In this document: piece by piece, positions 29,621 through 40,275 of the stretch | How positions within the stretch are numbered: position 1 is the first letter of the stretch | Layout of the letters: each line of letters begins with the position of its first letter | Translations under genes and position numbers: made by a program | Origin: Limnomonas spitsbergensis | Taxonomy: Eukaryota > Chlorophyta > Chlorophyceae > Chlamydomonadales | Length of the DNA: 64,000 nt | Direction of reading: 5' to 3' | NCBI GenBank assembly: GCA_037349105.1 | Contig: JAYJMM010000017.1 | Coordinates: 992,001 to 1,056,000, forward strand | Notes under the pieces: generated by a model | What the model saw: the letters and a program-made list of their open reading frames with translations, nothing else | The model's database searches: none | What the model was told of the DNA's origin: nothing

Positions 29621-32600
29621 GGCACGGCTGGTTTGCATCTATTGGTTTCAACAGCCTCTTGTTCAGATCCACCACCTCCTTGCAGATCAGCGGCCAGATA
29701 GACCTGTACCGGGCTTCAAAGACCCCACGGGCGGAATTCATCTGCCGCGCCCAGCACCGCTCTCCGGTCTCAGGCTTGTGCGTGCCGCCGGAGGTGGTCA
29801 TGTCCGCCTGATAGCCGTCCATCTCCATGAACATGGCCTACAAGTGTCAGAGGGCAAGGTTGAAGGGTCAAGGGACACCGGAGGTGGTCATGTCCGCCTG
29901 ATAGCCGTCCATCTCCATGAACATGGCCTACAAGTGTCAGAGGGCAAGGTTGAAGGGTGGAGGGACACATGACGCAGTCTGGTCTGCTTGATAGCCGACC
30001 ATCTCCATGAACATGGCCTACGCGGGACAGTTGGGCGCCCACGCGGCCAAGCCTTTTTGAGCAGGGCCCAGAGGTGTAATGTAATGTCATTGACAAGTGG
30101 TGGGCAAGGTTGAAGGTTCGAGGGCCACCGGACGTGGTCTAGTCCGCCTGACAGTCGCTCATCTCCATCATTGTACTCTGGGCCTTTGAAAAGACGCAAG
30201 ACAACATTTATCTTTGGGCTTTTGCCACTCAGCGTGCCACAAACACACGGCTCTACGACGTAGCTGGGGCATCTTGTTAAGAGGCATCATGTAAGGGGGA
30301 TGATGTTCAGGGGCATCATGTTAAGGGCCATCGTGGTCAGGGGAATATTGTATGACACAGCATCCCCATCAGCTACCAACGGTGGCCACATATCACGTCC
30401 GATCCAAAGCCACAACAACGGAGGGGTCCTCCCACCACCTGGATTCACACCCTCATCACCTGGATTCACACCCTCATCACCTGGATTCACACCCTCATCA
30501 CCTGGATTTACACCCTCATCACCTGGATTCACACCCTCATCACCTGGATTCACACCCTCACCACCTGGATTCACACCCTCATCACCTGGATTCACACCCT
30601 CATCACCTGGATTCACACCCTCATCACCTGGATTCACACCCTCATCACCTGGATTCACACCCTCATCACCTGGATTCACACCCTCATCACCTGGATTCAC
30701 ACCCTCATCACCTGGTTTCACACCCTCATCACCTGGATTCACACCCTCATCACCTGGTTTCACACCCTCATCACCTGGATTCACACCCTCATCACCTGGA
30801 TTCACACCCTCATCACCTGGTTTCACACCCTCATCACCTGGATTCACACCCTCATCACCTGGATTCACACCCTCATCACCTGGATTCACACCCTCATCAC
30901 CTGGATTCACACCCTCATCACCTGGATTCACACCCTCATCACCTGGATTCACACCCTCATCACCTGGATTCACACCCTCATCACCCGGATTCACACCCTC
31001 ATCACCTGGATTCACACCCTCATCACCTGGATTCACACCCTCGTCACCTGGATTCACACCCTCATCACCTGGATTCACACCCTCATCACCTGGATTCACA
31101 CCCTCACCACCTGGATTCACACCCTCACCACCTGGATTCACACCCTCATCACCTGGATTCACACCCTCATCACCTGGATTCACACCCTCATCACCTGGAT
31201 TCACACCCTCATCACCTGGATTCACACCCTCATCACCTGGATTCACACCCTCATCACCTGGATTCACACCCTCATCACCTGGATTCACATCCTCATCACC
31301 TGGATTCACACCCTCATCACCTGGATTCACACCCTCATCACCTGGATTCACACCCTCATCACCTGGTTTCACACCCTCATCACCTGGATTCACACCCTCA
31401 TCACCTGGATTCACACCCTCATCACCTGGATTCACACCCTCATCACCTGGATTCACACCCTCATCACCTGGATTCACATCCTCATCACCTGGATTCACAC
31501 CCTCATCACCTGGATTCACACCCTCATCACCTGGATTCACACCCTCATCACCTGGATTCACACCCTCATCACCTGGATTCACACCCTCATCACCTGGATT
31601 CACACCCTCATCACCTGGATTCACACCCTCATCACCTGGATTCACACCCTCATCACCTGGATTCACACCCTCATCACCTGGATTCACACCCTCATCACCT
31701 GGATTCACACCCTCATCACCTGGATTCACACCCTCATCACCTGGATTCACACCCTCATCACCTGGATTCACACCCTCATCACCTGGATTCACACCCTCAT
31801 CACCTGGATTCACACCCTCATCACCTGGATTCACACCCTCATCACCTGGATTCACACCCTCATCACCTGGATTCACACCCTCATCACCTGGATTCACACC
31901 CTCATCACCTGGATTCACACCCTCATCACCTGGATTCACACCCTCATCACCCACCTGCCAGCCTGCCACCCACATGCGGGTCACCATCTCCCAGTCACCT
32001 GCAACACATCAAGCAAGAACAAGTGTATATATGCCTGAACTTGAGGAAGTGTGAGGCTGGCCGCCCAGCCCTCGAAAACCTGAATATTTACCAGTGTGGC
32101 TTCGCAGCGGGTCACCATCTCCTAGTCACATGCATCACATCATGCAACCACAAGTATTGCCATCGTAGCATCGCAGCAGGTCACACATTGCATCACACTT
32201 TTGTATACCGGCAATAGGATGGACATCCACACCATGTCGCTGACCCGCTTGAGACCATCTTAAATGTTCCTAGAGCCCACAGACGTTTCAGAAATACGCT
32301 TGTAATGGTCTGGAATTGGTCACTTAACCCTTAAGACAGGGTCTAGGGTCAAGTTATTAGGTTTAAGGGTTTGGAGCATTCACTTCAGCCTGGTAGGCGA
32401 TTGATCCTAGTCAGCCGAAGCCAGGAATATGCTCGTCCCCCCACCCACCTGCCCACCCCTGATGCCACATCTCCATACATTTTCACACCTTCCCATAATT
32501 TTCCAGATCTCACTACACTCTGTCATACACTCATACCTTGTCCAGCCCCCCCCCCCATGCCCACCCATGATGCTGCAAACATCCATCTTGGCACACATTT

Positions 32601-35600
32601 TCACACCTTGTCCAGCCTCCCCCCCATGCCTACCCATGATGCCACATGTGCCCTTCTCGCTCATGCCCTCGTCCATTCCGCCCACATCCTCGTAGGCAGC
32701 TTTCCGCACTGCCATGGGGGCAAAGTCAACAGCCTGCAAGCACCACAGAGCACTGCTAAGGGACTGCCAAGGCCCGCCTCGGCCCTCCAATAATCAAATG
32801 TAGGTCATTGGGGCAAACTCGACAGCCAGCGAGCAGGAAAGAGCGCTGCTAAGGGACTGCCCCACTGCCACACGGGCAAAGTAAACTGTCTGCGAGGCAG
32901 GAGACTGACCCACTTACCGCAGCAAATTGCGCATTGAAACCCAGCTGGGGGTCTCTGAAGTACAGCCCACCCCCCTGGTAGCGGTTGCCCTTAGAAGGGA
33001 GGCAGAAGGTGTGTGCCATCATGCCCACGGAGCCAAGTTGGGGGTACTTGTGAAACAGCTGCATGAGACGCTTGACCCATACCGCATCCTTCGGTGGGTG
33101 CAGGTCGTCCTGGTGGCAGAGGGAGGCACGAGGGTTTAGGTCATACGTTCTTGGGGCAGATGGAGGCGTTAGGGTTTAGGCCATAGGTCCTAGGGGCAGA
33201 TGGAGGCGTTAGGGTTTAGACCATAGGTCGTAGGGGCAGGGGGAGGCGTTAGGGTTTAGGCCACAGGTCCTAGGGGCAAGGGGGGGCATTAGGGTTTATG
33301 CCACAGGTCCTAGGGGCAGGGGGCGGCATTAGGGTTTAGACCATAGGTCCTAGGGGCAGGGGGGGGCATTAGGGTTTAGACCACAGGTCCTAGGGGCAAG
33401 GGGGGGCATTAGGGTTTATGCCACAGGTCCTAGGGGCAGGGGGCGGCATTAGGGTTTAGACCATAGGCCTAAGGGGCAGGAGGAGGCGTTAGGGTTTAGG
33501 CCATAGGCTATAAGTGCAGGGGGAAGCATTAGGGTTAAGGCCCCCTTGCCTTAGGGCCGGGGGAGGAGTGAGGGTTTAGGCCACAAGTCCTAGGGACCAG
33601 GGGAGGCATTAGGGTTTAGGACACAGGTCGTCATAAATCCTGGCAGGCTGCGCCGGTAGCAGGTGGAGTGCATGGGGTGCAGGAGGTAAGGATTCGGGTG
33701 AAGTGTGCATGGTACCTTTCCGACAAGTGCATCAGACTCTACACGCTCTTAGCATCTTCAGGCGGGCGCAGATTGTTCTTTAGGCAAGCATGGTAGCATG
33801 GACAGGGAGCCTCAGCTACAATTCAGCTACAATTCAGCTACAACCCAGCTGCAATTCAGCTGTAATTGATGTGCATCGTAGCCTACGGTCAGGACGGGTT
33901 CGTGTAAATTTCCTGTGAGAGTGCATGGGGTATTGATTAGATTTCCATTATGAGGGTTTTATGATAGGGTCAAAGATCTGGAATCTCCTTTCCGCGTGCA
34001 TGGGTGTGAGGGGATCAGGGTAGGGGAGGATTTATGCCTGGGTTTCAAGTGGAAAAGGATGACGGTGTGGTAATGAGGGTTAAGGGTTTAAAGCCCAAGG
34101 TCACACATCAGGAAGCCATTTCAATGATTAAGGTTTAAGGACCCAGGAATTAAGGTCGTCCTTCTGAAAACCCCTTTGGCCTCTGTCTGAGTGAAGGCAG
34201 GCCTGCAGGGGGGGGACACGACCAGTGCTGGGCCATTGCGCCGTGAGTCAGAAATTGCGCGAGTAATCACGGTCCCTTGCGGGTAAAAGTACCTGAATTT
34301 GCCTTGAAATAACGGTGACTGAAACTCAGCTACGCAATTTAGCTACCCAAGGCCCACAATAGGCTTATACACACTGATTTCAACACTTGGCTTGACTGGT
34401 ATGAATGTTCTCCACTGCCCTTCCTCGAGGAGGACGAGGACCCTCAGGCCAAGCCTGTCCTAAAGTTTTACGTGCACGGATGTATGAACAGGATGGATGC
34501 CATCCGCTGTCTCGCCTGGCGGCCCACTAAGATATGCCCTCGGCCGGGCCTGCCATGGCATTGTCGGCAAATAAATGTATGCAAAGTGCGGAAGCCATCC
34601 ACTCTCTTGCCTGGAGGAGAACCAGGATGTGCCCGCGGGCCAGGCCTGCCAGGCGGTTGTATGCACGTGCCTCGTGCACATTGTCGCTTATGACCGGGAT
34701 GACGAAGCCAGCCGTGGAATACGACAGGTTGCACCTAGAAGCAGAGGGGGGACGTCCGTACAGCTGGTTCAGGGGTTGATAGTTTGTTGTCAGGAGGACA
34801 GGTTGTACCTACCAGCAGGAGGAGGGCGTCCGTACAGCTGTTCAGGTGCAGGGTGATAATAAATATGAACCCAAAAAGTAAATCCTTTGAAGCTTTTTTT
34901 CTTCTTCTGACACACGTCACACTTGTGAGAGGCTAAAAAATAGGGGCGGGCCGCTTTCACACTTAAGGGTTTCGTGTTGCGGGTTTAGGGTTCATTCTTT
35001 GTAGGATGCATTGCTCATGCTTGAGGGACGGGTGTCCGTACTTTTGTTTAGAGTTCAGGGCTGGCAATGAAGGGTTGAAGGCTTGTTCTTATTTGAACAT
35101 TGTAGATGCAGAAAGCGCATGAGCACGAGCACGGTGGCCATGAGGTTGCTAGCCACGAGTGCGAGGATCCCTGTCAGGGCTGTCTCACATGCGGACTGGG
35201 ACGAGTCCAACGCAGGGATGTGTGAGACAGCCCTGGCAGGGATCCTCTCATGCCCATGCCTGCCTACCCCTACCCCTGCCCCAGCCTGCCCACGCCCATT
35301 CCTGCCTGCCCATTCCTGCCGGCCCATACCTGCCCACGCCCATGCCTACCTGCCCATGCCTGCCCGTGCCCATGCCTGCCTGCTCATGTCTGCCCACGCC
35401 CATGCCTGCCCAAGCCCATGCCTGCCTGCCCATGCCCATGCCTACCCATGCCCATGCCTGCCTGCTCATACCTGCCCATGCCCATGCCTGCCCATGCCTA
35501 CCCATGCCCATGCCCATGCCCATGCCTACCTGCCCATGCTTGCCTGCCCATGCCCATGCCTGCCCATGCCCATGCCTGCCTGCCCATGCCCATGCCTGTC

Positions 35601-36549
35601 CATGCCTGCCCACGCCCACGCCCCTGCCCCTGCCTGCCCATCGCACCATTGTTGCGCTTCATGCACGTTGTCCACATTCACCACGAGCTCTGCCCTGACG
35701 CCGAGCTGCTCCGAAACCCCCATCAGTCTGGTGACTATGCTCTCAATCATGTTCGGTCGCTTGAAGTACTGGAGCAAAAAGGAGATCTGCGGGGAGTCGC
35801 AAGAAGTGCGGGTCGTGGTGATGAGCTGGAAGGAGATCTGCGGTACCGGTGTTTGAGGTACTGGAGCAGATGGGAGATCTGCAAGGAATCGAACATTGCG
35901 GTATGAATATATGAGCAAGGTGCACGGCCTCACTTTTAGGGTTCAGATTTCAGAATTATAGTTATAGTTAAGGTTTGTAGTACATGTTCTCCATGGAAGT
36001 AAAAAATATGCAGTGCTTGTGTATGAGTATGAGAGTCAAGGGGGCACAGCAACAGAGGTGTCCAATCACCACCGTGCTAGCAACTGCCAATGCTGCTGCT
36101 GCTGCTGATGTTGCTGCTGCTGCTGATGTTGCTGCTGCTGCTTGTGTCAAGCCACCACTGTGCTAGCCATTGCCAATGCTGCTGCTGCTGCTCGTGTCAA
36201 GCCACCACTACGCTAGCCACTGCCAATGCTGCTGCTGCTGCTGATGTTGCTGCTGCTGCTCGTGTCAAGCCACCACTACGCTAGCCACTGCCAATGCTGC
36301 TGCTGCTGCTGATGTTGCTGCTGCTGCTCGTGTCAAGCCACCACTACGCTAGCCACTGCCAATGCTGCTGCTGCTGCTGGTGTCAAGCCACCACTGTGCT
36401 AGCCACTGCCAATGCTGTTGAACTCTTGGTGGCTTGCCCTGCGGCCAGCTGCTCCGTGAGCTCCATCTACTTTGACAACCCCGAGCTGCAACAGAGGTGT
36501 CAAGCCACCACCGTGCTAGCCACTTATACGTGTAAATGGACAAATGCCA

Positions 36550-36588
<39 letters not shown>

Positions 36589-38102
36589 ATGTTGCTGCTG
36601 ATGCTTATGGTGCTGCGATTGCTGTTGCTGTTGCTATCGATGTTGAGACTGGTGCGCCTGGCCAAAAGTAAAATCATTGTCACTAGGGGGTAGAGAAAAG
36701 AGTCTCATTGGCATGACCAAGAGGCAAACGAAACAGGTCAGGGAAGGTGGGACATGGTCATGGACATGAGTTCCATGGGCATGCCAAAGAGTGTCCCTTC
36801 CGCCGACTACCTCGGCCACATCGTACTCTCGAGATGCCCGCCTGTCTGGTAACAATTGGCAGATCCCACGTGCCACGCGACATCTCATGCATGGTAGCAC
36901 GACACAGCATGATACGGCGCAGTACGGCACAGATTCAGCTGGATTCAGCTACCAAACTGCCACGATATGGCACGATACAACATGATACCGCACAGGTTCA
37001 GCCAGATTGTACTACCAAAGCGCCATGATACGGCACGATACAGCTGGATACGGCAAACGTTCAGTCGGATTGTGCTCCCATGATCTCATGCAGAGCGATT
37101 AGGACACGGGTCCAAAAGACTGACCTGAGGTCTGTATGGAAAGAGTGAGGGCTCCAGCCTTGAGCTCAAGCAGTGCATGAGGTCCTCCAGCGTGGCGTTC
37201 TGGGGCAGGTGACCATCTTTGGACATCGCGGCTATCGAGGCTAGAGCCTTGGATCTGTTGCCCTCAAAATTTGCAGTGGCTTGGCGCAAGTCGTCCCTCA
37301 GGTCCTCCACAGACCTACAGTGTGTGTGTGGGGGGGGGAGGCACATTGGAAGGGGGTGCGCGGAGTACTTTTCCGGCACCAAATATCAAAACGTTTCAGC
37401 TGCGCAGAGTAGGGTACTTAAGAGTGGCATGGCGCAAGTCCTCCCTCTAGTCATCCACAGACCTGCACGAGTGGGGGGGGGGGAGGGGCGGGGACAATTG
37501 GGAGGAGCGCAACATCCCAGGGTGATATTCGTTTGGAGTCGGTGCAGGCCAGAGCTTACTGCCGCCATGCAGCAGCAGCAATGGCACATTTCGATTATAT
37601 TGAGGGCATGCATGGCGCAGGCAGGCAGTGCATCATCAGGCATGCATGGTGAAGGCAGGCAGTGCGTCATCAGGCAAGCATGGTGTAAGGGGGTGCATTA
37701 GTGCAATGCATAATCAGGCATGCATGGCACAGGCATGCGGTGCATTGTCTTGCATGCATGGTGCGAGATGTAAGTGCAATGCAGAACCCACCTGCTGGTC
37801 AAGTAAGAGTACTTCGTGTTTGGATCTGTGGAAGGCACTTCCTTATCATGTATGACTACGTGCAGATCTTGCAAACGCGTTTGGAAGTACAGAATATTTT
37901 GCTGCTCATTCCGAAGCGAGGCGATGGCAGGAGGCGAAAGGTTGGCCGTGAGGTAGGCGCAGTGCGGCAGGAAGTTTAGAGCGCCCTTCAACTGGTATGG
38001 CTCCGCTAGTTGAGCGATCAGGAGACCTATAACAACAGTTCGCTGCGCGCTGAGGAGGTGCGCGTTCCTCGGCAGGGATCGGCACATGGGTCTGGACGAC
38101 AT
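29601..38102 (-). CDS. Type II membrane glycosyltransferase, GT2-like, 8 exons
   Basis: Probably a Golgi glycosyltransferase with a GT-A fold; donor and acceptor sugars cannot be told. Exons (minus, 5' to 3'): 38102-37792, 37314-37125, 35786-35647, 34734-34611, 33109-32918, 32733-32634, 31998-31955, 29837-29601 (TAG). Phases close exactly, 445 aa. Residues ~1-30 hold a short cytoplasmic end and a hydrophobic segment (TVVIGLLIAQLA); then a helical stem (SVEDLRDDLRQATANF). The catalytic part reads ISFLLQYFKRP, AELVVNVDN, NVHEARAYNRLAGLARG, LVLLQ|DDLHPP (the acidic pair sits on the exon 4/5 junction), GGMDEG, GDWEMVTRMWVAGWQ and THKPETGERCWARQM. The order NVD - LLQDD - GG-DE - DWE is typical of GT2-like enzymes. 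Intron 4 has a GC donor (CAG|GCAAGA). ATG chosen at 38102 because it precedes the hydrophobic anchor. Confidence 0.86.
29880..30180 (-). repeat. Decoy acceptors of glycosyltransferase exon 8
   Basis: Three upstream copies of the exon-8 start (GCCATGTTCATGGAGATGG ... GGCTATCAGGCGGACATGAC on the real one) lie at 29929-29880 (near perfect), 30021-29970 and 30175-30120 (diverged). A LINE tail is inserted between the last two. Confidence 0.9.
30430..31953 (-). repeat. 21-bp GT...AG minisatellite, about 72 copies
   Basis: Starts at the donor of glycosyltransferase exon 7 and fills most of intron 7. The unit on the minus strand begins GTGATGAGGG and ends GTGAATCCAG. A unit of 7 codons with no stop keeps the exon-7 frame open for over 500 codons (DEGVNPG heptads). 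The plus strand is open too (two frames). Confidence 0.95.
32090..32200 (-). repeat. Decoy copies of exon 7 and its acceptor
   Basis: Plus-strand GGTCACCATCTCCTAGTCAC at 32108 mirrors the real exon-7 start region (GGTCACCATCTCCCAGTCAC at 31979) with the flanking AACAAGTGT / CACAAGTAT block; a weaker one follows at 32175. Confidence 0.75.
32440..32920 (-). repeat. Decoy donors and acceptors around exon 6
   Basis: The donor side of exon 6 (plus: TACCCATGATGCCACATGTG) is echoed at 32453-32470 and 32565-32585 with a shared TTTTCACACCTTGTCCAGCC spacer. The acceptor side (plus: GGGGCAAAGTCAACAGCCTG) is echoed at 32808-32835 and 32870-32900. Confidence 0.8.
33115..33640 (-). repeat. ~41-bp array derived from the exon 5 acceptor
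   Basis: About 13 units. On the minus strand each contains CTGCCCCTAG|GACCTATGG, resembling the real junction CTCTGCCACCAG|GACGACCTG at 33110, followed by a telomere-like CTAAACCCTAA. Each unit is thus an acceptor decoy. Confidence 0.86.
34415..34865 (-). repeat. Decoys on both sides of glycosyltransferase exon 4
   Basis: Donor side: the end of exon 4 (minus GGCCCGCGGGCACATCCTGG then TTCTCCTCCAG|GCAAGAG) is copied, decayed, at 34570-34500 (CGCCAG|GCGAGAC) and 34465-34410. Acceptor side: the intron end and exon start are copied at 34790-34855. Confidence 0.83.
35163..35247. repeat. Strong nested inverted repeat
   Basis: Left arm GAGGATCCCTGTCAGGGCTG + TCTCACAT (35163-35190) pairs with 35218-35247 almost perfectly; the ~27-bp loop contains a second small palindrome (GGACTGGGACGAGTCC). 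It lies in glycosyltransferase intron 3. Confidence 0.9.
35250..35640 (+). repeat. TGCCCATGCC minisatellite
   Basis: Irregular 12-18-bp units of CCCATGCCTGCC type fill 390 bp of intron 3 up to the donor of exon 3. ORFs here (MPMPAYP..., MGRHGQAWAW...) are by-products. Confidence 0.88.
35786..35890 (-). repeat. Two decoy acceptors of exon 3
   Basis: On the minus strand GCAG|ATCTCC is found three times: 35877 (followed by CATCTGCTCCAGTACCTCAA), 35837 (CTTCCAGCTCATC) and the real 35786 (TTTTTGCTCCAGTACTTCAA). Confidence 0.88.
36085..36600 (+). repeat. (CTG)n-rich ~55-60-bp array
   Basis: Five units of GTGTCAAGCCACCACTACGC, TAGCCACTGCCAATG and (CTG)4-10, then a longer CTG run at 36549-36590. 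Located in glycosyltransferase intron 2. Confidence 0.9.
36420..36491 (+). pseudogene. Ectopic fragment of a VTC4 exon 5
   Basis: A 72-bp ungapped match (62/72 by eye) to 10594-10665 of the VTC4 gene in this window. It translates to LVACPAASCSVSSIYFDNP, including the SSVYFDN-type polyphosphate-polymerase motif. It is embedded in the CTG array inside an intron of the oppositely oriented glycosyltransferase and has no splice sites of its own. Confidence 0.85.
36893..37078 (+). repeat. GCACGATAC dispersed tandem repeat, copy 3
   Basis: Four diverged ~45-bp units (GCACGATACAGC..., CAGATTCAGCTGGATT, ACCAAA) of the same family as 9555-9660 and 28880-29030. Confidence 0.8.
37395..37780 (-). repeat. 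Decoy acceptor of exon 2 and GCATGCATGG repeats
   Basis: Plus 37423-37475 (GGCGCAAGTCCTCCCTCTAG ... CCACAGACCTGCA) duplicates the real exon-2 start region at 37275-37318. Then a ~35-bp unit with GGCAGTGCATCATCAGGCAT recurs five times at 37608-37755, reaching the exon-1 donor. Confidence 0.82.
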
Positions 38103-38519
38103 GGAAATGTTTCCGAGTTAAAAGCTTTGCTCTAGCCACGAGGTGCTCACGGGCTTTGGGGCCATTGACCTCATTCGACTAGAGAAGCGATGCCGGATCC
38201 TGTTTACATATTTGGCGTTGACGCGTGCCTTCAATGACGCACGTTTTTTGGTGTTACCCTACGTACAAATTCGGCGTTACCGCAGCATACCCAGAAGGTC
38301 ATTTGGAATTTTGAATCCTCGCCCCCTTCCCCAGATCTCTCTGCCCCAAACTCCCTTGCCCTGGCTTGTATCTACACAGTCACATGCTATCTTGGGATTC
38401 TTAGCGTATCCATAAGGATCAATTCCGCTTGTACCCTGGCGGCAGAAAAATGCGTCATAAATTCACAACCAGTAGGCAGTCTCTGCCAATAGGTGTCACT
38501 CTGGGTCACCTTAGGCCGC

Positions 38520-39651
38520 GGCATTGCCTCAAGAGCTAGATGCACTCCAGCTTCCTCCTGCATCTGCGCCAGGCTGCAGGGCTACCTCCGTCCGCTGCCA
38601 GTTGGGGGGTCATGAGGGAGCTGCAGATCCAGCCGTTACAGCGACGTTGGTGGCAGCATGTACTTCGCTTCTACAACACAGCGGTCGCACGAGCAGCACA
38701 GCAAGACAGCTCACTCATGGCGGCAGTCATGGCGGCCGACATGCAGCTCGCTGTCAGGCAGGGCACCAGAGGGCGCAATAGGTGCAGTGATTTGCTAGGT
38801 CAAGTTTTACAGTCCAACAGAGCATCACACTTGATGCATGGGACATGTGCCCGTAAACCGGCACAGGCACTTGATAGGTGCCTTGCTGGAGCTGGAGCTG
38901 GGATCAGCCGATCCCAAACTGCGTCAGACAGCAACTGACCTACAGCCGCTGCCTGTCAGAGAGGTGCTAGCGCTAGTTGATGCAGCATACGAGCGGGCGC
39001 AGCTGGTTGCAGCTGGCAGAGGGGACCCCAGAGATCCTGCCACTGAACACAGGTCTGCGGCTGCCTACCGCACCTGGCTTCAGTCTACGGCGGGCGCAGG
39101 CCAGGGGCCGCACCAGCCGAAAGGAGTGTGCTTGCGTGCGCACGAAATTAAGGCTGCGGCTCGGCGCCGTCAGCACGGCTGACAATAGAGGACGGCGCAG
39201 TGGTCAGCAGCGTGACAGACGGTGCTGCCTGCGATGTTAGACTAGGGGCGACGGCGACCATGATGAGGACACGCTGCATGCTTGTTTTCAATGTCCCAGC
39301 GTGCAGGATCAACTCAGAGAGCGGGGATGGGCAGGTCCTCCAAACGGTACCAGGGACTTTTTAGAGTTGTACCGGAGCAGGCTTGGGTGGGATGACGGAG
39401 GACCTGGCCTTTGTGGACGACATGGTAGATTTCGTTGAGGCATGGACTTTTTCAGAGGTTGGAACTTCCTTTGTATTTTGTATTTTCCAGCCTTTTGTTT
39501 TGCCCTTTCACTTTATTTCCCACTTTCCCCCATTTCTTTTGTCCTGCCCCCTACTGTGTTTCTTTCCATCTTTTTCCTCCCAACATTTTAGTTAGGCGCC
39601 CACGCGGCCGAGCCTTATTCGAGCAGGGCCCAGACGTGTAACTTCATTGAC
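38520..39651 (+). mobile_element. LINE relic, C-terminal part of ORF2 and 3' tail
   Basis: Disrupted plus-strand coding resembles the region after the reverse transcriptase in algal non-LTR elements: ELQIQPLQRRWWQHVLRFYN (38610-38680), VREVLALVDAAYERAQ (38955-39000), then EDTLHACFQCPSVQDQLRE (39265-39325) and FVDDMVDFVEAW. The tail ends CAGGGCCCAGACGTGTAACT then TCATTGAC (39651). A piece of the CCCGTAAACCGG repeat (38795-38880) is inserted in it. Frameshifts and stops show it is dead. Confidence 0.7.
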
Positions 39652-39654
39652 TCT

Positions 39655-40270
39655 GGGTCTAGGGCTCATATATGTTCGCTCGAACTCTCGATGGGGGGGA
39701 GCTTCACTCAGGGGGAGGTGCATCTTCGCCGATTGAGCCCCTCGTCATTGTTTGACCAGGCGGTCGGGTTGGGCATGCGGCAAAGGTTAGACCAACCGTG
39801 GGTTTTCAACGCCCGATCCCTTCTCTAGCTCGCCAAGTATATTCAGCTATATGTCTGAGCGAAGAGCAGTACACAAGCAGCATTTACAGCATCCTCCGTG
39901 TAGGAATGTGCCATTCTATCGTGCACCGGAAGTACTGTTCCACCCCCTGGTTCCACGCAGTAACGCACGACCATACTTTTATAATACAAGAATCGCAGTG
40001 TAATAGCAGCTCCTTGGAGCGCTCTCTGGTTTAATTCTACCACCTTGTATACCTTAATTGTTTAACCTTCAATGGGAACACTCTGTTCACTTCCGGTATG
40101 CTTACAATTATCCAAAGGCAGCCTGGACAACCAGCCAGGGACCCATGCCAGCGGCCTCAAGAGTCGACGCCCATTCCAGCTAGTTGTGAGAAAAGCGATA
40201 GTACTCTATGCACCTCTGATGAGAGGCAAAAACATCTGTCTTTCATAACCAAAGTAAAACCCTACACCTT
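39655..40270. other. Intergenic, nothing recognised
   Basis: No gene or strong repeat seen between the LINE tail and the THOC1 stop. It should hold the THOC1 3' UTR (minus) and part of the glycosyltransferase promoter lies further left, at 38103-38500, where I also see no clear motif. Confidence 0.5.
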
Positions 40271-40275
40271 GTCAG

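Noticed and set aside
30300..32217. Plus-strand ORFs of 584 and 621 codons (SPGFTPS and DSHPHHL heptads)
   Set aside because: They are readings of the opposite strand of the 21-bp intronic array; no start context or homology.
35055..35327. Hydrophobic minus ORF (LVASNLMATVLVLMRFLHL) as a glycosyltransferase exon
   Set aside because: Exons 3 and 4 already join in phase (EAQQW|CNLSY) without it, and it overlaps the hairpin.
36085..36600. Polyleucine or polyalanine coding gene
   Set aside because: CTG array inside an intron of the minus-strand glycosyltransferase, no splice or homology support.
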